Positions 28,901 to 43,900 are shown, counted from the first letter of the stretch. The stretch: 64,000 nucleotides of DNA from Owenia fusiformis (GCA_903813345.2 CAIIXF020000009.1:18317759-18381758), one strand, 5' to 3'. Numbers and translations are program-made. The notes: generated by a model not told the origin, from the letters alone.

Positions 28901-31900
28901 AAAGTCCAGTGTGAATCAGTTGTACTGAAAGAAAGGGCTCTAAACTTCAAATCATTCTCACCTTCGTATAAATTTCCATGGATTAATTGACAAAGAGAGA
29001 AAATAGATTGCATTCCCAGGATAAGTTAATGCATTTAGATATACATTATATTTAGATTATGTGGAGTAATATGGATTGATTACATAAACAAGAGGATTAA
29101 TATAACAAGTGGATTTATCATGACAACTAGATACTTTCTGCAAACAGAAATATTTTAGCAGTTTGCATATCAAGTGTGTATTCAGAAATGAATGTAAATT
29201 CTTAATTACTGCTACAGATAGATAATAATTAGCGACAAGTCAGTTTGGAATCTTAATGAGCTAATTTTGAGATTTCAGCACAATGTAAAGATGAAGCCAT
29301 AGGTAGCTGGAGTCAGATTTGGTCAAGTGATTGCAATTGTTGTGTCTTCATATAATAACTAAAGACCAAAGACTAAAGACTAGACAAGAGCTATTACTGC
29401 ATTAAGTCTAAACAGCTTAAAGTCATATTGATATCTCAGAGGCTTTAAGAGAACTGTTTTAAATTATTTTATCTGGTATATCAGCAGCAACAGATTACTA
29501 AGGTTACATAATGGAAAAAGCAACAGTTATAAGGAAATTATGATGTCTTAGTAACTACAAGTCATACACCTGGAAAAGGGGGATGTGATAGGATTTGGGA
29601 CTACGTATAGAAAATGTGATGCCTTGGTCCTTGTTTGGCACAACGCCTTTATATGTGGGGCAGGATAGTTGCCAAAATGATGACTGGACGTCGTATGGGT
29701 CTTTACGACGCAAGCAGAAACCTCCATCAACTCCAACTCAGGGTATTTTTCGAAGAAGATGGGGATCATTTCGAGAAAAAGATTTATGGTCTTATAAAAA
29801 TAAAACCCAGTTCATTCCAGAAGTAAGTAATGTATATTCTTTACGTTATAATTTTGTCAGAATTGTGAATAAGAAATTGTCACAAAGGGAAAATGTCTTC
29901 GTTATTATTTGCAAGTCTGATAGAAACATTGACACATTTGTTAACAAGATATGATGTTTGCCATATTTTCTTACTTTCACCTCAAAATCAAGTGTTTCCT
30001 TTTTGATGTTTCCATTATAGGCAGATGTTAGAGTGCAGAGAAATGATCTAATATTATACGCAGTGCTCTTCTCAATTCCTCTTAAAATACATGGATGCTA
30101 CATTCGATAGTTTAGTGCAGACACATCAACAGTTGTTTTTGGCACAAATACATGAGCTTTTTGAAGGTGATCTTGTCTAAATATCACTCTTACTTTTACA
30201 TAAGCTCAAACATGAAGCTAGGTTGTCTTCAGCAGTATAAATAAAAGGTTTTGCACTAGTTTCAGTATTAGGTTAGGTAATATGACTAGCAGGTATAGTC
30301 TGAAACATGCAATGTTAGTTTTTCTAACATCATGTTACATCAAAGTGTTGATTGGACAATTATTGATATTTTGGCAACTAACATGTGTATATTTTTATTA
30401 TATTTATCGGCCAGCTGTGGCAGATATATATCAAATCAAGGAAATAATTATATCATTTTATCTTGATGAATCAAAGTGAATGATCACTATGGGTATAGCT
30501 AGTTGATCTGCCACACCAAACTTTTTCAGAAAATTATTTTTTTGTTTTTTTGTGAAAATTACCTCAGATAGAAGTATAATATGCTCTTGAGCTTAAGTTT
30601 TGTCTCACTGATTGAATTTGCCTCATTTTTGAGTCTTTGATACAATGCTAAGTAATGATGAACTAGTGAAAATTTAAAGAATAGTACAACGTACAGATTG
30701 ATGAAAGATTATTTCATCTCTATTTTTTAAAAAGAGAAAGATGCCAAGAATTCTTTTAACACTATTAACAGGTAGTTGTGATGAGGTGAAGATGTGATAT
30801 AGCTAGTTGGATCACCTGGGTGTCTCATATGTAATAAATGATATCAGGGCAATTATTAATTGGTTTGCCAGAAGAATTAACACCAATCGCCCACTGTAAT
30901 ATCACATCTTAATACATTTTGTGTATTTCTTACTTTTGAAAGAAGTTTTCCATGGTAGGGATTTTCAAAGCTAAGCTTTGTGATAGACACATACCCTCTA
31001 TATACAAGCTCTTGACAGAGTGGTACATCAGGTTTAAAAGGACTTTGATGAACCAGAATCTCCAAGGAGTATTGACCACATATTTGTAAAGATTTTCTTT
31101 TTAATTTCTGATATACAACTATTTACATGTTAAAACATGATCGTTGTGGCATTTTACAAAATGTTACTAGCAATCAACAAGTGCTAATCTTAACAATGTC
31201 ATGGCAGTCATTGATAGTCTTGCATCAAGTCTCTGCTCTCTTTCACCTATTCTTGTCCATGATAGAGAAACAATATAAGGGGATACAAAGGCTCGATGTA
31301 AGACTCTTAGAAAATTATTTATTTGCAAAATCTGAGGGTAAAGGGGGGGGGGCAAATGGGCTTGATGTCTGTGTTATATAAATGATAAAAAAAATCAGTA
31401 AAATGTTAGCCGTAAAGCACTGAAGAATTTGAAAGTGTAAAGTTAAATTAATAGTTTGTTGCAAAGGCAAGGTGACCTTACCTTATCTTGGCTGTCAGTG
31501 ATTGATGGTTATGGGGTGTCACCAGCTCATGCCTACACATTCTTGTTTGCATAACCATAGACCCCAGAAGCCTCCCAGGCTTTCTTATGATTGCTTTTCC
31601 ATAGTCTTGCAATCTTCAAGCTAATCCGCCTCTTTCTTATATCAATTTTGCCATCCAGATCTGTCAGTGAATAGGGCAAGGGGGGGGGGCAGACTTACTA
31701 GATTCCCCTTAACCAATGATTGATTATCTTAAATCTTAATGCTCTTTCTGATGTCCTTGCTGCAAGCAAGCCATGTCAAGCCAAGTCATTTGTGGTTGAG
31801 AGTGAACCTAATCCAGGTGCAGACACACATAGTATCTTGGTCAGACAGAATTTTGTATGTTGTGTATGATAATATACAAGAAAATATTTTCTAACATCTT

Positions 31901-34900
31901 GGCCACACAGGTCTCACTCTCTCTGTTTGCTATATAAGCAAAGATGCTTTTTTAACATATCAGGGCATATTAGGTGTTAAGTGAGTGTTTATTGCTTTAT
32001 ATTATTATTTATTTGGCAACACACTTATTCTTATGTTGACCACTCAGCTTCACTTACCTTATAGAATTTGGAAAGAGAATGACTTCCCATATCAGAAAAG
32101 CTTCATTTACTTCCATTTTCTGAATTTCAGCTTCAAATACTTATGGCATATTTTTGTTGTGTCTAGGATCAACTAAGTGCAAACCAATTTCCAAAAATCA
32201 TTTTGATTGTGGTCAACATGGTTGTCTAGGTTATCACTCGATACTACTTTTAGCTCTGATAAAAATAATTCATGTTTATCACCCTTAAGATAATTTAAGG
32301 ACTGGAGCAAAAAGGTATACCTCTATATTGTGAACTATGCAAACAAATATTAGACACCCAGTTTTTTAAAGAAGCAGAAATATGCTTGCTTATCATGAAA
32401 TTGTTTTGGTGAGTTCTTGAAAGGAAAGTTAAGAGAGCTCTTATGATCCTTAAAATTGTGATACGGAGCAAGAGAAGAATGTTGTTTTTGTATAAACTGG
32501 CAAGAAGCTTTTGTTTTGAAATTAATGGAATTCTTGTTACGTGATTTCATGTAAAGCTCACTTTTTTTCCACTATATTTGTATTTTGCACTTTATATTGA
32601 AACAATGATGTTTTACTAAATACAATCATCTGCGGCAATGGCCACCACTCCAGGTATACCATGGAGATAGTAATTATGTTGTCTTAGGGCCACTTCTTGT
32701 TATTTGTTCAGGAACACTTATTTTACATTTTACAACTTGGGCACAAATTAAAATTGGACCAAATAACACATATGAAGCAGATTGAATTGAGAACTAGTTA
32801 AATAGAGTAATTGGGGCGCAAAAGGTTTTCAGTATTATTATTGATTTGTGGTGAGATATGGCATATTGGCTCATCTTATGACCACATCCTATTTTTATAA
32901 ATCCATGAGATGGAGATAAAAGTATTCATGATTGAAAGAATGGCAAAACAAGAGTGAATATATTGATGTATTAGTGTTCTGCTAATCATTCATATAGCAA
33001 ATATATCTGTCAATCTTTCAGTTTTAGTGTACTATTAAAATATAGAAAACATCATTTTTTAAAGATAGAAATGTATCATATTTTTTATTCAAATGTGTTT
33101 GCCCTTTATCTTAGCTGTCAACTGATTTATTTTATCAATCTCATTTTCACCACGATAGCCATGGGGCTTGTAATTTAGAAACCCATTTAGTTCAGTTATC
33201 TATATGAGTTTATGTTTTACTACATATAATGAAGATATCGACCAGGTACTGGACATGTTTTTTAAATCCTTACAAAAATTGCAACTGGTGTCTCCTAATA
33301 CCTATATTATTTTCCTTCTATATGTAAATGAACAAAAAAGATTAACTAGACATAACATCAGTGCCTAAGATCCCATTTTGACGTGTCCAGAATATACATA
33401 TTTTATACATGGTTCAATAAGACCCATATATAAAAACAAATTTTAATGTAAGATTTTATGCGATCCCCAGGGATATGGGTAGATACTTTGGTCAAACATA
33501 ATTGCTATATTGGAGATATATTTTCGAAAATCAAAATGACTATAATTTTTGTTTGAATTGAAATTCTAAGTTTATGCCATATTTATACTAACACACTTAT
33601 AAGGTTGTTAAAGGGATGCTCTTTGTCGATTTAGTGTGCAAAAATGAATGGTTCCAACCCCTCAATGACTGCATTAGTGTTTTAAATCTTTGGGCAAGAT
33701 GACATACCCTTTCAGAACAAATTCGCTTTCATATTTCATTTAAAATATGTTGACATTTTCATTAGACCTTTACAAATTGCTTCAGAAAACCCAACTCGGT
33801 AACTAAGAAAAGTCTTTGGAATCCAGAAGAATGCATTGAATGCATTTTAGAGATGAATTCTTTGATTTGTGTACTTCTCTAACACTTTGTCAATGCCTTG
33901 GCACATAATGGGACATAGTACATGTATCATGGTAGGTCTTATAATTCTCATTTTTTCTACTATGTATTGAATGAACAAAGAGCTTTAGATGTAAAGTACT
34001 GAACTTAGGTATAAAGAAATATTTAGTGTTAAATATTGCATAGAGTCACAAGAAGAGGATACCCTTTTCAAGAGTGTGATTTCATATCTTAAAAGAGCTT
34101 AATATAGTTATTTAATACCAACTAGCATCTTGTCCTTATGGTGACAAAGGGATGAGGGGAAAGGATCATCATGGTAAACTGTTACATTTCTTTCCTTCCC
34201 AAGACAAAGATCAGAAAAAGATATGCAAACTTTAGAAGAGCTTGAGTAGTTTTATTTGGACGGTGAGCTAATTTGAGATTCAGGCTAAATGATACGACTA
34301 CCATCAAAATCTGGAATGAAAGCACTGTTTTCAATAATTTAGTTGTGACTCAATGCACAAGGGTACATTTAAACAGGTGTGTCACCATCAAGTAAAACAT
34401 GTGTTATGTTAGTGACATAATCAGCGTATAAATTCATGCAGTTTTCATTGTGGGATGTAATACTTCCTAGAGGTATTGTGATGTAATAGTTGATGTGATT
34501 AATTATTTGAGATTATTTTTAATTGCCTAAATTGACCATGGTGTTTTGAGTCATGATGGTTATGTCACCTGTTGTTGGTATATAATTACACCATGCTGAA
34601 AATACCCATCTGCTGATTATGTCGTATTCAATCAATTTTTTCTCTAGAATTTGAATGAAGTATTATGGTTATAACATTCTTGCATTTCTGTATAATTTAC
34701 AGTCTAGGAATGGTATAGTGTAGTACAATGTTTTTATTTTGTAATGACTAATATGTCAAGGCATGACATCTAAAGAGTCTATAACCTCTATATATATTAT
34801 ACAGCACCTATGAGAAATATTCCATTCAGCATCTTGCAATCTTTCATTTGGATTTAATTGCTTGTAAAGTCAGGACAACCTGTAATGCTATGAAAATGAT

Positions 34901-37900
34901 AAAACATACTCATGATATGGATTAGCCCATCAAGAGCAGAATGGTTAGAGAAATGAGAATATACAGGGTGGGTGTTTAATATACGATTTCCAAAAATATC
35001 TGATAAAACATTACTATTATATGCATTCATCCGGGTTCATACAGGTGGTGTTACATAAAGTTACATGGCTCTTTAATTTAGGCACCATGCCCCACTAGAT
35101 AACAAGACCCCACCAAATAACCTACATATTTTTGTGGTTTTAGATAAAGAGGCATAATGACTTATCTGCTTTAGGGAGATAGCAAATTCAAACTATCAGT
35201 TTAAAGACAAAGTCTAATATTGGAAAGGCACACCACCCCCTTCCTTTGGGGGATAGCCTTACCCTAACAAAAGAGTTTTTTTTTTGAGTCTTAAAAAATT
35301 GAATAATATATGAAGTGTTATTAAATGGGCATTTTTATACTTTTCTGGATATCATACTTTATTGATTTATTAGTATATTAGAATCTCATTTAGTTTGCGA
35401 GCTTTGTTATTTCTCTTCAAGAAACAGGATCTGAACAGCAATTACCACAACTTTACCTTATAATATGGTGAATGTTCATTGTTATCTTCTGATACGACAG
35501 GAATGTAAGAAAATGCCACGAGGGAGTCTTGTTTGAAATGTAAAATAGAGTGGAAAAGAGAAGAATCACCAAATAATAAACTATACAAGCATATAGCCAA
35601 CACATTGAATTAGACAGAAATGCTAGAAAATCAAAGACTCCATTCAAATTTTAAAGAGAAATGAAGTGAAATGAGTGGAAGCAGACGGACATTAAAGCAT
35701 TTGTTTACCTTGTTGTGGGTTCAGAAAATCACTTTACGTCATTCTATAGGACATGATCCAGGTTGTTTGCATTCTGAGCTATCAGACCTCCTTAGAATGG
35801 AAGATGTAGGTACTGGGGATTGTTTGTGATTCCCCAAATATCTTCAACATGTTTCAACTGATAATGTTCACAATTGGCAAACTTGAGATGTAAGAAATGC
35901 AAATAGCACATATACATGTATTGATTAGAAACAGCTATTGATGCAACAGTATTTTCCATAGAAATATGTTTATGCTCCAATTATTTGCTAGCGAAACTTA
36001 AAAACTACGCTGTATCACTTCATAAAAGGTACCATTTGAAAGCTTATCACCTTATTAGCATGTAAACCTTTCAAATCTGTAAATTAATATGAATTTATGC
36101 TGAAAAAAGTTTAAAATATTCATAATTAAGATATATTGGTCGGATAAATGTCACAATTGGTGAATATTAGAAACAAGAAAGCATGGACTAATTATCTAAA
36201 TTATGTGCTGTTGAATAAGTACATTTAAATGATTTGTAAATATGCACTTAGATGTGTCATAAAAGCCACCCAGTATGACTGGTTTAAAAACCAACATTGT
36301 GGTCGTTATTTATAATTATTCATCTACTAATTATCAATTGTTAACACAATGGGATGCAAATGCTATTAATTGAAAGTATGCAGGCTATTAATGTGGACCC
36401 TTTGAAAGAGCTCAACTTCATACTACAGATACACTCTTTAAATTGTAAATAATTCTTAGCTGTATTTAATTACTCTACATTTAATACCTATAAGTAGCTA
36501 ACATTTATTTCACATTCAAACTCCCTTACAATGCCATGAATGTTCCATTTGAGATCATAGAGATCATATTGGCATCAAACTGAAATCATCTATTGTCATA
36601 AGAGGCTATCTTACTGATTGAAATTCAGAGTAATCCTACCTGAGCAATGAATAAAATCAATGATTGACAGTTTGAATAATCAATGTCTGTTTTGGTAAAG
36701 TTATAACAGTGCTGTATAATTGAAAACCTGTAGGGTGTTAAGACTCTCAATATATGTCATAATGTTATTAGATAGAATCATATTTAGCCAGTGATCTTGT
36801 TAGAGTCTAAAGGGTTAGAGCTATGTTACCCTGGATCTCCTTTGGCAGCCATTCTTCTATCTGGTTATAACGAATGGGTTGCGTCTGATTAGATCTTAAC
36901 AATCTCAAATGTAATGTGGCTTTTTCTGGAGGTTTAAATGTGAAAATAAATACTACTTATCTTTTACCATATGACTAGATCAAAGAATCACATCGTATCT
37001 AAAGAGTGAAGGGAGAGTTAAATAACTCTTACAAAGGGTAGATTCATTTGCAGATATTGATGCCTTATGAGAAATCATCCCAAATCATAACATACCATGA
37101 TGACCTTATAATATCTACCATTAAATAACTGCTAAGTTATTAATCTACTGTCATTTGGTACATTAATTTTTTATCAATATCCTCCTTCATTCCTCTTATA
37201 TGTCAGACTCCATGAGGTAATGCATTGAGCTCATATAGTATTAACTTCAACATATGTGTATCCCTGTTTGTCAAGAGATCATTTCAGGACACAATGGGAG
37301 AACCTCCATAGTGACCCATTCAGCATCACTTGAAGTCCAATATCATACCTGGGAAATACAAGGTACATTATAGATAGTAAGCACGATCTAGGAAAATACA
37401 TCAATGAATAATTAGTCTTACTGAAGTCAATTTGGTCAACTTTCTTTCCCGATTGTGTGTAGGCCTACATTTTTTTGAAAATATGCATGAAAAGTAATAT
37501 AAATATGGAGAAATTAACCAACCAAAGCCTTTCTTTTATACTTCTGTTCAACTCCTTTTGAATGATCAAAGTCTGCAAATTATCAGAAAATAGAGAAGAT
37601 TATCCACGACTGAATACAAACAAGAGAGATTTTGACTGGAAGAAATTCTGATAATTGATATTGATGTTGGATTTGAACTTTTGGTCACAGAGAAACACCA
37701 AGCCAGGTTGTACCAGGCTGCATGTCCAGTGTGTGTATTTGTGCCCTGTTGGTCTGGTTATTCTGGGTAACTTCTCATGGAGTTTAATTAACAATGTTGA
37801 CCTATGTTAGTGAGCTTAGTAGGGGAGGTTGTGTGAACCACTCTACATACTCATCAGTTGTCACTTTAGCTGTATTAATATTGATATCCATATGGGTTGC

Positions 37901-40900
37901 AGTTCTCAGTCCTTGGTCAGGGATTGTTTAGATATGGTTTTGTCTTGTTATTATGTCATTTTTGTTTCACCACTTCCCTACTTTGGTATGGTACTGTAAT
38001 ATATCTGTACTGTAAGGAACAGCACTGTACTATACCATTACTATACTGTAATTTACTGGACCATCAAATACAACAAGCAGGTATATAAGATAAATATTTG
38101 GGGTTAATGCTGAAGAACATAGTAGTAAGGCCCATTAGTTATATTGCTCATCCTTTTAAGATATGAGACCACTAGACATAAAATATATCATAACCCCAGT
38201 GAGTTATGATAGTGTAAGATAGTAGAAAATGAGTAAAATACCAGACCATAGAACATTTCAAGCTCCTAGTACCAACTTCCCCAACCAAACTTGGAAAGGT
38301 GAATTGATGTGAAGACTGAGGGCGGGGAAAACATAGAAAGTATGCAAGGATATGTAAAGGAGGTTGTTGAAAAATCTAAGTTTATTGATGAAGTGGAGAC
38401 TTTCTCTACTTACCAATGTGTAAATGAAATTTCCTTTTTTGAGATCAAAGGTGCAGAGATGTTTTTAAGAGTTGATAGGTGGTTGTGAAACATTAAACTA
38501 ATGGTAGCTTACCATTTATTCTGTATATTTGATAGGTATTGGTGTAATGTATTTTCTGTGGTGTGAACTTTTGACCATAACAAAGTTTTTCTTGGCTATT
38601 TTCATGGATGAAAATCCTTAAATGTATGCTTTCCAATGGTTTGGTGTTGCATCTTTATGAGATCCTCATGGTACATAGAATTTGTTTTTGGTATTTATTT
38701 GATTCCAAACTTATTTTCATTAGGATTTGGTTTGTTAGTATGTGTTATCAAATGTTGCTGCATGTGTGAACTGATTTGATTTTGATAGTTAGAATGGCAG
38801 TATATCAACTTACTCAGGGAGTGTTGCAGATATCCAGTGTGTTTTGACAGTGTTTAGAAGGTTATCATAGCTAAGGAAGTTGAATTAGCTGATATAATAG
38901 CTGAATCTTGAGCCACTCTATTGCCACAGTGAAGCTTTGATGTAGATTGCTGTTTATTTCAGCTTAATTGATAGTATTTGGACACACCATGGGCCAGATG
39001 GTCTCTACCACTTGTTTACTTCACAATCTCTATTGTATAAATCAATTATGTCAGGAACTCCCCATTGTCTACATCCATAGTCTTTACTAGCTTCGAAGAG
39101 AGTAGTTGCTCATAAGCATGAGATAAAGAGGGACACTGGTAAAGTTGAATGGGAACATCCATCTTTGCATGTTATTTGCTCATTAGGTTCACTTTCACAG
39201 GATAAAGTTCTATACTTATTTGTGTCCTCTCCCTAAGTAGCCGTGTTCCAAGCCCCTATGGCCCTCTCCCTCTTCTCCTATATACCACACCTCTGTTGAT
39301 GAAGTAGATAGCGGGGAATTCCAGATTTGAAACAAGACTACTTTCCAAGATAAGCTTGGATCTGAAAACATACAGCAAAGTAATTAGACATAAGAAGTCA
39401 TAGTGATTTGATGCAAAATAAAAAATAATGAAAAATATTAACAAAATATTTTGCAGCACATTTTTCAAAACATAATGAGAAATGAGAACCCTGCAGAAAA
39501 CTAAAAAAATTGAATACTGTTTCCTTCAGAAAGCTATTTTGTTTGATTTGTTATTGTTCTGCTACTTCCCCATAAGTAATATTTGTCCAAGTTTTATTCT
39601 CCTACTTTTTACACCTTTCTCTATGCCTCTATTGGACAATGAGATGAAAATATTTGTATTATGCCACTAATATCCAAGAATAATTCCAGAATCAAATAAA
39701 TCGTACATGGCCACTTAGTATTACAAATATAGCAGGATTATCTACTGATATACTTCATGCTAGACATCATGGTGAATGAATGTGATATAAATTGAGAAAT
39801 AGAGTAGAAGAGAGTAGAATTAGCAAGGAATAAAATAAGCAAACATAAATTGAACACGGGGGGGGGGGTTCCAGGCATGGAGTATTGATCCTCAGAAATT
39901 TCATGACCATATAACTCTGCATTGGTCATAACAATCTCTTGCTGAGGAAAATTGTTAAATTGTTAAAATCGTAGAATTAGACACGTACAGGAGAGTTATT
40001 TATGATCCAATTGTAGAATTTGTTTCCAGATAATAGTAAAGCTTATTGGATTTTTGCAGCAATGCTTTGATTTATTTCATTTTACTTATTTATGTTCTTT
40101 GTTGTTATTCAGTGAAATGCTCATAATTCACTATGACAACAGGAAACTTAACTTATTGAAGATATGGGTCATCCTTCTTCAAAGGACTTCATTTATGCTT
40201 AAATTCATTATAAACTTGTAAAATACCCTTGCAGCAAGGATGATATGGGTTAATTAATGTCATTTTTATTAATGCGCACACAATACTTATACGAGGGTTG
40301 ATCCAAAAGTTCCGAACCGTTTGCTCTAAAAATCTTAATATTTGATGAATATTGTTCATATTTGGCCTCAACCACCCCATATATAGTTGATCCATTTTGT
40401 GTAAAAATAAACAATTAATTTGACAAGTAACATAGTTATCTGGTTACCATAGCAACATGACAACAGGGTATGTGGAGCAAGAGAACGACACATTGTAGAG
40501 TTGGAAAAATGTTGACACTTGAAGGGTGTATACAGGGTACCAAATGTATTTCAAATTTGTTAGTTATGCCTATTAATCACTTATTCTTTTGTTAGACCAA
40601 TGCTATATGTGTGATCTGATATCATACAAGCTATAGTTGGCAACTGTGATGTCATTGACCAGAAGAATGCCTTGCGCCAAAAGCAGTCAAATTAAAGCAT
40701 AAAATCCAGTTCGATTTCGACAATGCGCAATTCCATACCCCAATACTTACTCAAACGTCAATGAAAATATGCACATGCCTTGGCTTACCCTTGCATCCTT
40801 CTCACTATATCTGCTTCCATTTGAGGTTTATATTTATAGTGTCCTGAAGTACAAATTACAAGACAAGACATGCTTTTGAACATTAAATGAAGTCTTGCTG

Positions 40901-43900
40901 TTCTTGAGTGGCTTTCTGAGACAGGTGATGGTGAATTTAAAGTTGTGCGTGATCAAAGGGTCAGCAGATATAGTGTATATAAGGGGATAAGAGACTATAT
41001 TGCGAAATTTAATCAAGAACTAACAATGAAATATGGACAAATTGAAAAAATAATTGGTTAATAGGCAGGCATGACTGACACATTTGAAATTTGGTACCCT
41101 GTAACACTCTTTTAGAATCAACTTTTTCCACCTCTACAATATGTCGTACTCTTGCTCCACATACCCTGTTGTCATGTTACTATGGTAACCAGATACCCAT
41201 GTTGCTGGTCAAATTTATTGCTTATTTTTACACAAAATGAAACTACTATATATGGGGTGGTTATGGCCAGATATGAACAATTTTCATAAAGAATTAAGAT
41301 TTTTATAGCAAATGGTTCGGAACTTTTGGATCAACCCTCGTACATACATGTATATCTAAAAATGATTATAAAAACAGAAAATAACAAGAAGTAATTCAGT
41401 CATGTACATGTATATATATTGTCATGTACATGTACCATATATATATTGTCAGAATCACTTTACATGTGGAGTAAAACATGTATATAGTGAACACCTATAT
41501 AAAGTTCACTTTATGTAGATACTTACTACAGAGGGGATTTTATACAGGAGTTAATGTAAAATGTGTCTTGAAGTGGTGTTCACTAAACACAAGTGTTCAC
41601 AGAGAAAGGGTTTCGCTAAGACACATTTTACTGTACATGTATATAGCAAAGCCCTTTTCACACCATATACTTCCCAATATTGAGAATGGGAAACCCAGAG
41701 GGAGTTTAGTTTATATAGTAACTTACCAGGAAGTTTTGCTTTAATTCTGGTGAATATAAATCGAAACCAAATAAGCATTAAAAATATGTTTTGAAGTTAC
41801 TGTTTCTGTTCATCCTTCCTTTTATATTCTGTTATTTGTACCAGAAACACCTGAAATTATAATGTTGGATTTAAAATGATTAAAGAGAAAATATAAGCCA
41901 TGGACTTACATGAAGTCCATGCTGAGCCTTATGAAAGAATGGCTATAAAGAATGGGGAAGATGATAACCCCAAAGAAACTGAGACTCTTTGGTTTAGCGA
42001 TATGGAAATGTCCTCAGAATCTAATAGATCTTGTTTTATTGATGCAGAAAAAGAACAAACATTAAGCACTGAAAAGTCGAGATCAACCTGGTATTACAAA
42101 CTAAAGGAAATTACCATTGATAAACCAGAAGCAAGTTATTTATTTGTAGATATGATAATTAATAATAAAAGAATGTTGGATGTTTGTGTAATCCTGCATA
42201 TTATTTGTGTAATCCTGCATATTATTTGTGTAATCATGTTCTTATTTTTGTGTTTTTCAGCAACTCAAGGATGAGATCCTGGAGGTGACAGGGGAAATAG
42301 ATGGGATGGATGTCTCATCAGAAAAGTAAGTACCCTTAGCAAGATCTTAACTTTATATTTACTCTTTAGCTAGGAGGTAATTCTTTGATTTTGCCTCTGT
42401 ACAATCTAATCATTTGAATCAGGGTAAATACTTATAGCCAGAAATCATGACAATGTATTGTATAGCTGTCATTAATTTACATTCAAATGTTCATCAATAA
42501 ATCCTACATTAGAGATCGTTGAGATTGATCAGCATCATATCTACAATAGTCAGAGGGTAGTATAGCTACCCAGTTGGATTTAAAATTTAATAGTCAATAA
42601 AACAGTTATAAAAAGAATATTTTTGCATGAACAATGAACATATTAACTGACTTGACTATTGTTAAAAACCGAACCATTTTTCAATTTAACTTCCTGATTA
42701 GTTCTGCCAATGGTCTTTGAGAAGGTTTCCTAAAGGTTTTAAGTAGATGGATCTTTTATGTTTGTTTTTGAGATAGCTTTAGGAAGGGAATTCCCTTTTC
42801 ATATAAGTGATTAAAAGTGCCTATCTATTGCTTATACCATAGAGAAAATCTCTTAACATAGAAGATTTGTTTTCAAGTGATTTATCCATCTCTACCCATG
42901 TAATATTGCCATTTGTATGTGTCTCGTGGAGTTCAGAAATTGAACTGGCAAAAACCAGACAAATGAGGTAACATGCTATTGTTTGGAATTCTCTCTAAAG
43001 ATTGAATTACATGGTTCCTCTATTGTTTCAACATGCTAGACATACGCTTCTTGTCATACAAAATTGAAACATATCTTTATGAATTGTTGGTAGATAACTT
43101 AAAATCTGTTACAATTCATCATAATAAAAAGTCTATAGTTTTGGGAGAATGTTTGAAGGGCTTCTCAAGATCTATGGGGAAGAATGGTATTCTCTTGCCA
43201 TTCACGTTTTGCAATATATCACGAAATGTTGATAAATGGAATGTCAAAATAATGATTTAACGCAATTTGTCAAATATAATGGCTTTACTTATCTGCTGTT
43301 GGTTATGATTTTAAATGGCAACATGACATGGTTGGAACATTCCTTGTACAGTGTACTGTATATCTCTCCCAGTGTTCAAGAATCCATCTCACCCTATGCA
43401 GACAGAGCCTGTGGGAAATATTGGGTGCGGCGCAAATGAGCGGAGGGTGCGGAGCTAACGGTCATTTTTGAATTTAAATTTGGGATATTTCTGGAACTAA
43501 GCCGTTTTGGGACTTCAAATATACCAAGATATGTGTATTTGACACCAAATATCAATAAAATTGTGAAAATAGTAGTGCAATTCATTTTATAGCGACGCAG
43601 TATGCCTTAAACATTTCCCAGACCTATATATTTTGAGACTATCCTTTTAATACTGCGTCCCCAGCATTCATAAAAAATGGTGTTCAAGATACACTACCCA
43701 TGCAAATTATTTTTGCATCTTGGAAGCCAGGCAGTATCTGTGTGATTTTATAAAAATTCGGAAATGCTCTTCAGATATGAGCCCCCTCTAATATTGGGTG
43801 CGGAGCTACGTTTATGGAGCTGCTCCGCACCCAATATTTAGAGGGGGCTCATATCTGAAAAACATTTCCGAATTTTTATAAAATCACACTGATACAGCCT

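Larger units (their letters stand above)
1951..42260 (+). other. Intron 2, 40.3 kb, rich in small DNA transposons
   Basis: Separates exons 2 and 3. Listed separately within it: a short hairpin (3353), two TA-flanked MITEs (8114 and 9202), a SINE-like segment (14934), a minisatellite (19776), a TACAGTAAAAC element (24639), a second hairpin (31215), a mariner-like copy (40290) and another TACAGTAAAAC relative (41485). Three possible alternative first exons are at 12382, 29619 and 41900. The remaining stretches (for example 4-8 kb, 10-12 kb, 16-19 kb, 25-29 kb and 32-40 kb) are AT-rich with only chance-length open frames; nothing else could be supported in them. Confidence 0.85.

Noticed and set aside
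37985-38060. Repeated TGTACTG/TACTGTA words
   Set aside because: Short, irregular, simple-sequence-like; no array structure.
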